Positions 17,233 to 25,514 of a stretch of 63,144 nt of DNA are shown in pieces. The DNA is from an uncultured Granulosicoccaceae bacterium. GTDB taxonomy: Bacteria; Pseudomonadota; Gammaproteobacteria; Granulosicoccales; Granulosicoccaceae. The stretch lies in the NCBI GenBank assembly GCA_937981955.1, contig CALJNA010000063.1, forward strand, positions 1-63,144, written 5' to 3'. Numbering within the stretch: position 1 is the first letter of the stretch; every line of letters starts with the position of its first letter. The notes beneath the pieces are model-generated. The model was not told the origin of the DNA, did no database searches, and saw only the letters and a program-made list of their open reading frames with translations. Position numbers and translations under genes: made by a program.

Positions 17233-17871
17233 TTAAAACGGCGCCTGGCTAATCACCTGAACCCGCTCATTAGTTACAGGATGCCAAAAACCAAGTCGAT
17301 CAGCATGAAGCATAAGTCGGCTCGCTTCCTGCCCGTATAGTCGATCTCCAACAATCGGTGTATTCAGTCCATAAATGTTGGCTGCATGCACCCGGAGTTG
17401 GTGAGTTCTTCCCGTGATCGGCGTGAAGTAAACGCGTGCGTCATCCGTTTGGTAAGTAGACTCTCCTCGAACACTCGTCCACAGTGTTGTGGCAGATTTA
17501 CCGTGCTCGAAACACACAATCTGCACAGGACGATTTTCCAAATCCAGCCTCAGCGGCAGCGAGATTTGACCACCAACTGCATCAGGCGATTTTGTTAAAA
17601 CAGCGGTATAGCGTTTGCTTATTTTTCGATGTTCAAATTGTTGTTGCAAATCTCGATGAACCCCGGCTGTTTTGGCAAACACCATCAATCCGGAGGTATC
17701 CATGTCAAGCCGGTGCACAAGCATGGGACCATCTGCATGCGGGTAGGCATCGCGGATTTGCGTAGCCATAGAACCATCAACTGTTTTACCGGGCTGCGAT
17801 AAAACACCTGCTGGCTTATTTACGACCAGCAGATGATCATCTTCGAAACATATATCCAGTGGGTTCGTCAT
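17233..17871 (-). CDS. RluA-family RNA pseudouridine synthase
   Basis: A protein of 212 residues that isomerises uridine to pseudouridine in rRNA or tRNA. The catalytic aspartate is in LVHRLDMDTSGLMVFAKT, and GRTHQLRVHA near residue 155 is the second family motif. It lacks an S4 domain, so it resembles the short RluA/TruC-like members rather than RluC/RluD. The target base cannot be told from the sequence. It follows the TauE gene on the same strand with a gap of about 20 bp. Confidence 0.88.
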   Translation of the reverse strand: MTNPLDICFEDDHLLVVNKPAGVLSQPGKTVDGSMATQIRDAYPHADGPMLVHRLDMDTSGLMVFAKTAGVHRDLQQQFEHRKISKRYTAVLTKSPDAVGGQISLPLRLDLENRPVQIVCFEHGKSATTLWTSVRGESTYQTDDARVYFTPITGRTHQLRVHAANIYGLNTPIVGDRLYGQEASRLMLHADRLGFWHPVTNERVQVISQAPF

Positions 17872-17893
17872 ACAGCTGTGTTTATAAATTTCG

Positions 17894-18637
17894 TTACATG
17901 AAAATTGCGCGGCGAATAAAGTTCAAACCAAGTATTAAAAAAAACAGCAGCACCAGCTTTTGAAAAATATCGTTTGCCAGTTTCCTGCGTAGCCACTCAC
18001 CTACAGTGAAGCCTGCTATGGCAGGTAACAACAATGTTGTTGAAAACAACGCATTACCTGCGTGAATCATACCATTGCGTATGTACCCCGCCAGCAGAAT
18101 GGTACTGCCAATAAACAGCAGTACACCAACAATTTGTATGAATTGAGCCGTACTGACACGACGGGATGTCAGATAGACAATAATTGGAGGAGCCCAGATA
18201 CCTGCAAGGCCGCCCATTACTCCAGAAACCGCACCTGCCGCCCACTGAGCGCTATGATTATATTGATCTGGAAGTACCGGCGGCGCCTTCCAAAGACTGA
18301 AAACAGCAAAAATCGTAATGGCAACACCCAGCATTAGCGTGAGCCCACGTATGGGCACTTCAACTGAGAGAACTGAAAACACAGCGATAAAAATTACCAT
18401 ACTTGTAACTAACCGCCAATGAACCACTATGACGTCAAACAAGTGACCAGTGCGAAATATTTGCCAGGCGTTTATCAAACACATTGGTATGACAACAGTG
18501 GCTATGGCAGTTCTGGCGTCGAGTACAATGGCGGTTAAAGCTATAGCTGCGGTTGGAAAACCAATTCCTAAAGTGCCTTTTATCAAACCAGCGATGAAAT
18601 AGGTTGCGACTATCGAAATCAGAATGACTTCATTCAT
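17894..18637 (-). CDS. TauE/SafE family sulfite or anion exporter
   Basis: A protein of 247 residues with about eight membrane helices and the repeated family motif (GLIKGTLGIGFPTAAIAL, and GGLAGIWAPPIIVYL in the second half). TauE/SafE proteins export sulfite, sulfoacetate or other organic anions. No sulfonate genes are nearby, so the substrate is open. It is followed closely by the pseudouridine synthase gene. Confidence 0.87.
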   Translation of the reverse strand: MNEVILISIVATYFIAGLIKGTLGIGFPTAAIALTAIVLDARTAIATVVIPMCLINAWQIFRTGHLFDVIVVHWRLVTSMVIFIAVFSVLSVEVPIRGLTLMLGVAITIFAVFSLWKAPPVLPDQYNHSAQWAAGAVSGVMGGLAGIWAPPIIVYLTSRRVSTAQFIQIVGVLLFIGSTILLAGYIRNGMIHAGNALFSTTLLLPAIAGFTVGEWLRRKLANDIFQKLVLLFFLILGLNFIRRAIFM

Positions 18638-18706
18638 GCCCGGCTATATTTATTTTAGAAACACGTTTCACTGTCAATATCCAATAGTTTGGCAATGCAT
18701 CCACTG

Positions 18707-19435
18707 TTAACTTATGGAAATCGACCAGAAAACTGCCAGAGCGCCGTAAGACAAGAAGCCCAATACGACAGCGACTCTTAGCCAAACCGATGTGAACCTT
18801 CGTAAGAGTAGCACGATACAAACCAGTCCAATCATCATCTCTATTGGTTGCCAGTACAACGCATAGTGATTGGAATCCCAATACGATACTGGAGATTGAA
18901 ATATCCAATCGCTAAAGGGCCAGAAATGCGCATGACCATCATCAAAATGTAACGGTAAATCGGTGATGCAATGCAATAAGGCCGCAATCGAGAAATACAA
19001 CATCAACTTGCCGAACAGCGAATACCCTGTTACCAAGGGATCAGAATACGGTAGTTGATTTGTGCTTAAACGACCACCGAGCAATCGTCCGATAATCGCG
19101 AAACCAAGATACATAGGTATTGAATTGGTGATTGCCCCTGCTTCCTGCCAGAAATTCGAATAGTACAGATCTTTCCAGATCACCTCGTCAGCAATCCCTC
19201 TGATTTTGGCCTGCCCAAACATGATGAACAGGCTCACATCTGGTGCAATAGCGCCCATCAGTATGGCGATGTTGACCATTTTATTGGCCGGTATCAATCG
19301 CTTGCCACTCAACTGGCTTGCGACACCCACAGTTGCCGGTTGACAAAGCAGCGCGGAGGCCAAAAATAAATGGGTCTGTGTATTCAAATACGACTCAGCC
19401 GGGTAAGCATTGAATTGAATGATAAGCCACGGCAT
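18707..19435 (-). CDS. YdjM-like membrane-bound metal-dependent hydrolase
   Basis: A protein of about 242 residues with several membrane helices. The pattern of a histidine near the N-terminus (NTQTHLFLASALL), APD (GAIAPDVSLF) and a histidine/aspartate-rich loop (HCITDLPLHFDDGHAHFWPF) is that of YdjM-type membrane proteins thought to bind metal. The start is uncertain: ATG 19435 leaves 43 bp to the divergent glxB gene, while ATG 19465 would leave only 13. Physiological role unknown. It diverges from glxB and may share its promoter region. Confidence 0.65.
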   Translation of the reverse strand: MPWLIIQFNAYPAESYLNTQTHLFLASALLCQPATVGVASQLSGKRLIPANKMVNIAILMGAIAPDVSLFIMFGQAKIRGIADEVIWKDLYYSNFWQEAGAITNSIPMYLGFAIIGRLLGGRLSTNQLPYSDPLVTGYSLFGKLMLYFSIAALLHCITDLPLHFDDGHAHFWPFSDWIFQSPVSYWDSNHYALYWQPIEMMIGLVCIVLLLRRFTSVWLRVAVVLGFLSYGALAVFWSISIS

Positions 19436-19478
19436 GATAGCGTCGCAAACTATAAAAGACATCATTTGGAGCCAGCCT

Positions 19479-20381
19479 GTGTGCGGTATCGTAGGACTGT
19501 ATTTAAAGAACGAAAGCCTTCGCCCCCAGCTGGGCAGACTGTTTCAGCCCATGCTCTCGGAAATGAAGAGTCGAGGACCAGATTCTGCTGGCGTTGCGAT
19601 CTACAGAAACCCGGTAACAGGTTCAGAAGTCAAGTACTCATTGGCTCACGATCACGCACAATACCAATGGCAACAGTTAAGCGACGAGCTTGCCGAGCAA
19701 GCAAAATGCAAGAGTCGTATTCAACAGATAGACACGCACGCCATTCTGGTCACTGACGCGCCGGAAAAAACGGTTCGAGATTGGCTCAAGGAGCAACATC
19801 CGGGAGTCAGGCTTGTCGGGTCTGGCTCAAGCCTGGAAATTTTCAAAGAAGTTGGTTTGCCAGACGATGTTTACGAGCGTTTCGGCCTTGAGTCAGCCAA
19901 CGGCACGCACATGATTGGACACACACGAATGGCAACCGAGAGTGCGGTTACCACAGCGGGCTCCCATCCGTTTGCAACCGGTGCAGACCTCTGCCTGGTT
20001 CACAATGGCTCTTTGTCTAACCATAATCGGTTACGTGAGGAACTGGAAAAGTCAGGACTCGAGTTCCAAACCGAGAACGATACAGAAGTCGCTGCTGCTT
20101 ACATGACTTTGAAAATTCGAGAAGGTGCTTCTCTTCGTGCTGCGCTGGATCAGGCATTGGTCGATTTAGACGGGTTTTATACATTTTGTGTTGGTACCGA
20201 AACCGGGTTCGCCGTGCTTCGCGACCCTATCGCATGCAAACACGCAGTACTTGCCGAAACCGAAGACTGGGTCGCAATGGCAACCGAGTATCGCGCTATT
20301 GCTACTCTGCCAGGCTCAAACACAGCCAGCATCTGGGAACCCAAACCACAAACAATCTATGCCTGGGGAGATCTTTCCTGA
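19479..20381 (+). CDS. mgsA: Glutamine amidotransferase class II subunit of N-methylglutamate synthase (GlxB/MgsA)
   Basis: A protein of 300 residues. GTG 19479 is the true start because it places the catalytic cysteine at position 2 (after Met: CGIVGLYLKN), as required for an N-terminal nucleophile hydrolase, and GGAG lies 7 nt upstream. Other family motifs are SRGPDSAGVAIY, HTRMATESAVTTAGSHPF and LVHNGSLSNHN. It corresponds to the N-terminal domain of glutamate synthase. In the pathway it works with the next two genes to transfer the methylamine group and glutamate to give N-methylglutamate. TGATG couples it to the next gene. Confidence 0.9.
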   Translation: MCGIVGLYLKNESLRPQLGRLFQPMLSEMKSRGPDSAGVAIYRNPVTGSEVKYSLAHDHAQYQWQQLSDELAEQAKCKSRIQQIDTHAILVTDAPEKTVRDWLKEQHPGVRLVGSGSSLEIFKEVGLPDDVYERFGLESANGTHMIGHTRMATESAVTTAGSHPFATGADLCLVHNGSLSNHNRLREELEKSGLEFQTENDTEVAAAYMTLKIREGASLRAALDQALVDLDGFYTFCVGTETGFAVLRDPIACKHAVLAETEDWVAMATEYRAIATLPGSNTASIWEPKPQTIYAWGDLS

Positions 20382-21052
20382 TGACAACTCTTGATCTGCA
20401 AACCATCGGTCTGAGGGAAGTCAACACCACGTTGCAATCGGCAGAACTGAACAGGTACACAATTACCAACCCAATGGGCGGGCATGCCATCGCGTGTGGT
20501 TTGCAAGGTAATTTGGACGTGACTATAGAGGGGCACGCCGGCTTTTACTGTGCGGGCATGAACAAAGATGCCACTGTAACAGTGCAAGGTCATGTCGGTG
20601 TCGGTGTGGCGGAAAATATGATGTCAGGTACTGTCAGAGTTACCGGTAATGCCAGTCAGTCCGCCGGTGCAACAGCACACGGTGGGTTACTTATTATCGA
20701 GGGAGATGCATCATCGCGTTGCGGAATCTCGATGAAAGGGGTCGACATCGTTGTTGGGGGGTCGGTTGGCCACATGTCTGGGTTTATGGCTCAAGCCGGT
20801 AATCTCGTCATTTGCGGTGATGCAGGTGAAGCTCTTGGCGATTCAATCTATGAGGCAAATATTTATGTTCGAGGCTCGGTTGAAAGTCTCGGTGCAGACT
20901 GCGAAGAAAAAACCATGGATGCAGAACACCTTGATGCGCTGAGCAAGCTTTTAAAAAGCGCCAATATGGACGCCGATGCTGGCAGCTTCAAACGTTATGG
21001 TTCTGCACGAACACTTTACAATTTTCATCCGGACAATGCTGGTGATTACTAG
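20381..21052 (+). CDS. mgsB: GltB C-terminal-like GXGXG subunit of N-methylglutamate synthase (GlxC/MgsB)
   Basis: A protein of 223 residues made almost wholly of the right-handed beta-helix found at the C-terminus of glutamate synthase. It shows repeated glycine turns (GHAGFYCAGMNKDATVTVQG, HVGVGVAENMMSG, GGSVGHMSGFMAQAGN). In the family it is a structural and channelling subunit, not a catalyst. ATG 20381 overlaps the previous stop by one base. The longer in-frame extension upstream lies inside glxB and is ignored. Confidence 0.9.
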   Translation: MTTLDLQTIGLREVNTTLQSAELNRYTITNPMGGHAIACGLQGNLDVTIEGHAGFYCAGMNKDATVTVQGHVGVGVAENMMSGTVRVTGNASQSAGATAHGGLLIIEGDASSRCGISMKGVDIVVGGSVGHMSGFMAQAGNLVICGDAGEALGDSIYEANIYVRGSVESLGADCEEKTMDAEHLDALSKLLKSANMDADAGSFKRYGSARTLYNFHPDNAGDY

Positions 21053-21107
21053 TGGGTGCGTTTAACAACTGCACAGGCACCAAAAACAAATCGATAATAG
21101 ACTATCC

Positions 21108-22427
21108 ATGAAAACGAAACCCCAAACGACACCACGTTACTCAGCGACGTTCGATGAATACACGTTGTCCGAAATAAGACGAGCTGCAAGCACTGGCATT
21201 TACGACATACGCGGCGGTGGGGCCAAGCGCAAACTGCCGCACTTCGATGATCTACTGTTTCTTGGTGCTTCAATGTCGCGTTATCCTTTGGAAGGCTATC
21301 GCGAACAATGTGGGACTGACGTAACACTAGGAGATCGACACGCGAGCAAACCATTAAAGCTGGACATTCCGATAACCATTGCCGGCATGAGCTTTGGCTC
21401 ACTCTCTGGTCAGGCAAAAGAAGCGTTGGGACGTGGTGCGAATGCAGCCGGCACATCAACGACCACGGGCGACGGCGGCATGACCCCTGAAGAACGTGAG
21501 CATTCTGCATTGCTCGTTTATCAGTATCTGCCATCGCGTTACGGCATGAATCCGGATGACCTTCGTAAAGCCGATGCAATTGAAATTGTTGTTGGTCAGG
21601 GAGCGAAGCCCGGTGGTGGCGGCATGTTAATGGGACAGAAAATATCCGACCGCGTTGCGTCCATGCGAACACTGCCAAAAGGCATTGATCAGCGCTCGGC
21701 TTGTCGTCACCCCGATTGGACCGGACCGGATGATTTGGAAATCAAAATTTTGGAACTACGCGAAATCACCAACTGGGAAAAACCGATTTTCATAAAAGTC
21801 GGTGGAGCTCGCCCCTACTATGACACCGCGTTGGCCATTAAAGCCGGTGCTGATGTCATCGTGGTTGACGGCATGCAAGGTGGAACTGCGGCAACACAGG
21901 ATGTATTTATTGAACACGTTGGCCAGCCTACGCTTGCCTGCATTCGACCTGCTGTGCAAGCCTTGCAAGATATGGACATGCACAGAAAAGTGCAATTAAT
22001 AGTATCGGGCGGTATTCGTAACGGTGCCGATGTTGCCAAGGCGCTGGCACTCGGCGCAGACGCTGTATCAATCGGAACTGCAGCACTCATAGCACTCGGA
22101 GATAATCATCCACAGTACGAAGACGACTATCAGAAACTCGGTTCCACCGCCGGTGCTTACGATGACTGGCATGAAGGTCAGGACCCAGCCGGAATAACCA
22201 CACAAGACCCGACATTATCAGCAAGACTCAACCCCGAAATGGCCGGACGCAGACTTGCGAACTACTTGAAAGTGATGACACTGGAAGCACAAACCATTGC
22301 CCGGGCCTGTGGCAAGAGTCATGTTCATAATCTTGAACCTGAAGATCTGGTTGCGCTTACGGTTGAAGCATCCGCCATGGCACAGGTGCCATTGTCGGGA
22401 ACAAGCTGGATACCAGGTCAGAATTAA
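21108..22427 (+). CDS. mgsC: FMN-binding glutamate synthase-like subunit (GlxD/MgsC)
   Basis: A protein of 439 residues with the FMN-binding TIM barrel of glutamate synthase: ITIAGMSFGSLSGQAKEA, GDGGMTPEEREHS, VDGMQGGTAATQ, and VSGGIRNGADVAKALALGAD for phosphate binding. The region that carries three cluster cysteines in GltB reads GAYDDWHEGQDPAGITTQ here and has no cysteine. This is probably a subfamily trait, but it means no 3Fe-4S cluster at that site. It lies 55 bp after mgsB in one operon and reduces the imine formed from gamma-glutamylmethylamide chemistry. Confidence 0.9.
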   Translation: MKTKPQTTPRYSATFDEYTLSEIRRAASTGIYDIRGGGAKRKLPHFDDLLFLGASMSRYPLEGYREQCGTDVTLGDRHASKPLKLDIPITIAGMSFGSLSGQAKEALGRGANAAGTSTTTGDGGMTPEEREHSALLVYQYLPSRYGMNPDDLRKADAIEIVVGQGAKPGGGGMLMGQKISDRVASMRTLPKGIDQRSACRHPDWTGPDDLEIKILELREITNWEKPIFIKVGGARPYYDTALAIKAGADVIVVDGMQGGTAATQDVFIEHVGQPTLACIRPAVQALQDMDMHRKVQLIVSGGIRNGADVAKALALGADAVSIGTAALIALGDNHPQYEDDYQKLGSTAGAYDDWHEGQDPAGITTQDPTLSARLNPEMAGRRLANYLKVMTLEAQTIARACGKSHVHNLEPEDLVALTVEASAMAQVPLSGTSWIPGQN

Positions 22428-22443
22428 ACGTTACGGTGGTCTG

Positions 22444-22479
22444 CACAGTGATAATGCAATGTACTGAATCACAGTGATA
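22444..22479 (+). promoter_or_regulatory. Direct repeat CACAGTGATA upstream of gmaS
   Basis: Two identical 10-bp copies at 22444-22453 and 22470-22479 start 26 bp apart, in the 95-bp gap before gmaS. The spacing is about two and a half helical turns. It could be a regulator site, but no known motif is recognised. Confidence 0.35.
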
Positions 22480-22522
22480 CAAAGACAATCCAGAATAGAC
22501 TAATCAATACACGGGAGACAGC

Positions 22523-23827
22523 ATGTCGGACTTAGCCAAATTTGCCAAAGACAAAGGTGTACGGTTCTTTTTGTTTAACTTTACCGACCTGTTCGGCATC
22601 CAGCGCGCCAAACTGGTACCGGCTCAGGCCGTTGGTGATATGCAAAAGTCGGGCGCAGGCTTTGCAGGCTTCGCCACCTGGCTCGATATGACTCCGGCTC
22701 ACCCGGATATGTTTGTCATGCCCGATGCCGACTCAGTGATTCAATTACCCTGGAAACCAGAAGTCGCATGGATTGCGGGCGACCCGTGGATGGATGGTGA
22801 GCCTGTTTCCCAGGCACCTCGAAACGTGCTTAAAACCCTCATGGCCACCGCAGCCGAAAACGGTATGTTGATGAAGTCCGGTGTTGAACCTGAATTTCAT
22901 CTGATTTCAGCTAATGGTGAAAAGGTGTCAGACAAGCGCGATACGCAAGAGAAACCATGTTACGACCAGTCGGCGATTATGCGTCGATACGATGTTATCT
23001 CTGAAATCTGTACCACCATGATTGAGCTTGGATGGGGGCCGTATCAGAATGATCACGAGGATGCGAATGGACAGTTCGAGATCAACTGGGACTTTAACGA
23101 TGCACTAACCACAGCAGATCAACACGCGTTTTTCAAATTCATGGTCAAGTCGATTGCAGAAAAACATGAACTACGCGCGACCTTCATGCCAAAACCTTTC
23201 ACCGACTTAACAGGTAACGGCTGTCATGTACATATCTCTGTCTGGAATAAAACCGGTAAGAAAAACCTGTTCCATGACAAAAAAGGTGAACTCGGTGTAT
23301 CACAAACCGGCTACCACTTTCTGGGCGGCTTGATATCCCACGCCGAAGCGTTAAGCAGTATAACGAACCCGACCGTCAATTCATACAAACGTATCAATGC
23401 ACCTCCAACACTCTCCGGAGCAACCTGGTCACCAAGTTCAATCACCTATGGTGGCAACAACCGGACGCATATGGTTCGCATTCCGGATGAAGGTCGTATC
23501 GAATTCCGGCTTGCCGACGGCGCTGCCAACCCGTACTTACTGCAGGCAGGTGTTCTTGCCGCAGGTCTTGCTGGAATAAATGATAAAACCGATCCGGGAA
23601 AACGGCTTGATATCGATATGTATACCGAAGCGCACAAAGCAAAAGGCGCAAAAAAACTACCACTGAACCTGCTTGATTCAATACGGTGTTTGCAGAAAGA
23701 CAAAGCGTTCCAAAAGGCCATGGGTACTGATTTTTGCGATGCCTACATCAAGCTTAAGAATAACGAGTGGAATAAATACACTCACCACCTGACCCAGTGG
23801 GAACGCGATACAACGCTGGATTGTTAG
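22523..23827 (+). CDS. gmaS: Gamma-glutamylmethylamide synthetase (GmaS/GlnT-type glutamine synthetase)
   Basis: An ATP-dependent ligase of 434 residues in the glutamine synthetase fold, with GVEPEFHLIS (metal ligands), NDHEDANGQFEINW, GNGCHVHIS, NPTVNSYKRINAP and GRIEFRLADGAANPYL. The opening VRFFLFNFTDLFGIQRAKLVP and the long shared N-terminal segment match the GmaS/GlnT group rather than GlnA. GmaS joins methylamine to glutamate. The position after mgsABC is the classic order of the N-methylglutamate pathway. GGGAG precedes the ATG. Ethanolamine or other amine substrates, as in GlnT relatives, remain possible. Confidence 0.88.
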   Translation: MSDLAKFAKDKGVRFFLFNFTDLFGIQRAKLVPAQAVGDMQKSGAGFAGFATWLDMTPAHPDMFVMPDADSVIQLPWKPEVAWIAGDPWMDGEPVSQAPRNVLKTLMATAAENGMLMKSGVEPEFHLISANGEKVSDKRDTQEKPCYDQSAIMRRYDVISEICTTMIELGWGPYQNDHEDANGQFEINWDFNDALTTADQHAFFKFMVKSIAEKHELRATFMPKPFTDLTGNGCHVHISVWNKTGKKNLFHDKKGELGVSQTGYHFLGGLISHAEALSSITNPTVNSYKRINAPPTLSGATWSPSSITYGGNNRTHMVRIPDEGRIEFRLADGAANPYLLQAGVLAAGLAGINDKTDPGKRLDIDMYTEAHKAKGAKKLPLNLLDSIRCLQKDKAFQKAMGTDFCDAYIKLKNNEWNKYTHHLTQWERDTTLDC

Positions 23828-23914
23828 CGAGGCTATCCAACCTAAGCAATCGCCGGTTTTGTTCTGTTTGACTTTAAGTGGAACTTAAGCGCTCAGAAAC
23901 TGAATATAGCCAGT

Positions 23915-24766
23915 CTAATCAATGGACTGAATAGACTGTTTGAGCGTATCGACACGCTCAGCTAAAACGCTGCGTCCGCCTTTGATCAACGCGGAGAAGT
24001 AAGCGTTGCCAGCTTCAGACTTCGCAAACTCGCTATAGGCATCAATATCAGCATCAGATACGGACTGATAAACAACAGACGAAGGAAGAATTAACTCCTG
24101 ACGCATAAAACTGCGGTACAAGGGTTCGGCCCCCCTCTCGTCCCTGATGACAGCTTCTGCAGCTCCAATATTATCGACTGAACCAGAGCACACACTCGCC
24201 ATTGCAACAAGCGCAGACGTTTCAGTGTTAATCGCAGATATGAAATACACTGCGCCGGTATCTGCGAGCATATTTCTCATGCGTAGATTGCGTTCGTCAG
24301 TGTTTTTGTCTGATGTCTGATAGGCCGCATACAGTTTTTCAAACTGAGCCTGGTCAATGTTGATTGATTCAGCTTCCACCTTATGAATCAGTTGCCCGGC
24401 CGAGCTGTTTGCCCACGCTATTATCTCGTTTCGTTGATCACGCGTCGTACGCTCTTTCAACTCTGCCTTAAAACTAGCGCGCAAAGACTCAAGCGACAGG
24501 AGTTCGTTTAGTGTTTTTTGCAAGTCGGGAATATCATCCTGCGATTCGCAATTTTGATGCGCTTGTTCAGATTCCTGCTGAACCGTTGACAGGACCCAAC
24601 CAAGGTGCGCTTCTACACCGGATAGCTTATATATGTTTGTTAGCTGATTTTCGTGGGCTGTCGAATCGTCAGCATTCGCACTGCCGACCAGGAAGGCAAT
24701 GCCAACCGCCAAACAAATAAGCCTAACGTAGTTGACGGACAAGGCGTTCACTAGGCGGAACCACAT
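23915..24766 (-). CDS. Exported DUF2059-like protein
   Basis: A protein of about 283 residues with an N-terminal signal (RLICLAVGIAFLVGSANA). Two modules of about 90 residues each carry the DUF2059-like helical pattern (EIIAWANSSAGQLIHKVE; DAYSEFAKSEAGNAYFSALI). The start is uncertain: ATG 24766 is used, while TTG 24787 with GAGGTG upstream is possible. Either start lies inside the 3' end of the fadR-type gene, so it is coupled to that gene. Function unknown, probably periplasmic. Confidence 0.65.
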   Translation of the reverse strand: MWFRLVNALSVNYVRLICLAVGIAFLVGSANADDSTAHENQLTNIYKLSGVEAHLGWVLSTVQQESEQAHQNCESQDDIPDLQKTLNELLSLESLRASFKAELKERTTRDQRNEIIAWANSSAGQLIHKVEAESINIDQAQFEKLYAAYQTSDKNTDERNLRMRNMLADTGAVYFISAINTETSALVAMASVCSGSVDNIGAAEAVIRDERGAEPLYRSFMRQELILPSSVVYQSVSDADIDAYSEFAKSEAGNAYFSALIKGGRSVLAERVDTLKQSIQSID

Positions 24767-25502
24767 GTTCTTTCTGATTTTCTTCAAGTCCGTCCCACCT
24801 CTCTAATAAGGACTTGCCAAAACTGGCAATATGTCCCTGCATGGTTTCTTTCGCTAGCTCAGCGTCTCTTGCATGCAATGCTGATACCACAGTTTCATGC
24901 TCGAATACCAGCTGTTCAAGAATGTCTGTATCGTCTCCAATTCGCCGGTGCATCCGCACCCACATCGGCAATCGCGTGCGTTCACGCCAGAATTCCGATA
25001 CCATTTTTATTAAAGCGGTATTTTCTGTTGCTCTGGCAATATGCACGTGAAACTCCTGATCTGACTTTCCGCCAGAAACGACTTCCACCTTTTCCCGTTT
25101 CATTTCGATGTTGCATTGTTCAAGATAACGCAGCTGCTTTTTTGTAATCAACTGAGAGGCAAGAAAGGCAATTTCACCTTCGAGTACCATCCGCGCTTCA
25201 AGTAGCTCGAACGGCCCTGGGCCTGACACCGCCGACAACGCACCCGCAGCAGGTGGTATGCCACAAACATAAGCGCCCGCACCAAATCGGTTTTCGATAT
25301 ATCCAGTTATTTCCAATGCAATGATGGCCTCACGCACAGTTGCACGGCTGACACCGAGCAGATCAACCAGTTCGCGATCTGTGGGCATTTTGGATTCAGG
25401 TGCCAGCTGACCAGAGGTGATCAGCTCGGCTATTTGCTGCGCTACCAGTTTGTATCGTGGTACTTGTTCGACTGGAGTAAATATGTTTTTGTTTTCAGAC
25501 AT
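24723..25502 (-). CDS. GntR-family (FadR-type, FCD domain) transcriptional regulator
   Basis: A protein of 259 residues. Residues 15-80 form a winged HTH (PRYKLVAQQIAELITSGQL, LVDLLGVSRATVREAIIALE, GYIENRFGAGAYV). The rest is an all-helical FCD ligand domain with a histidine-containing metal site (FHVHIARATENTALI, VFEHETVVSALHARD). Such regulators bind short palindromes of the form TTGTCnGACAA. Exactly that sits in the dctP/glycerate kinase intergenic region. It is the downstream member of the leftward operon, so it likely autoregulates the whole locus in response to an organic acid. Confidence 0.9.
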   Translation of the reverse strand: MSENKNIFTPVEQVPRYKLVAQQIAELITSGQLAPESKMPTDRELVDLLGVSRATVREAIIALEITGYIENRFGAGAYVCGIPPAAGALSAVSGPGPFELLEARMVLEGEIAFLASQLITKKQLRYLEQCNIEMKREKVEVVSGGKSDQEFHVHIARATENTALIKMVSEFWRERTRLPMWVRMHRRIGDDTDILEQLVFEHETVVSALHARDAELAKETMQGHIASFGKSLLERWDGLEENQKEHVVPPSERLVRQLR

Positions 25503-25514
25503 AGTGACTACAAA

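Noticed and set aside
18707..19435. Annotation of the YdjM-like gene as a cobalamin biosynthesis protein
   Set aside because: The helices and histidine/aspartate pattern fit YdjM-type membrane proteins. No cobalamin gene or motif is nearby.
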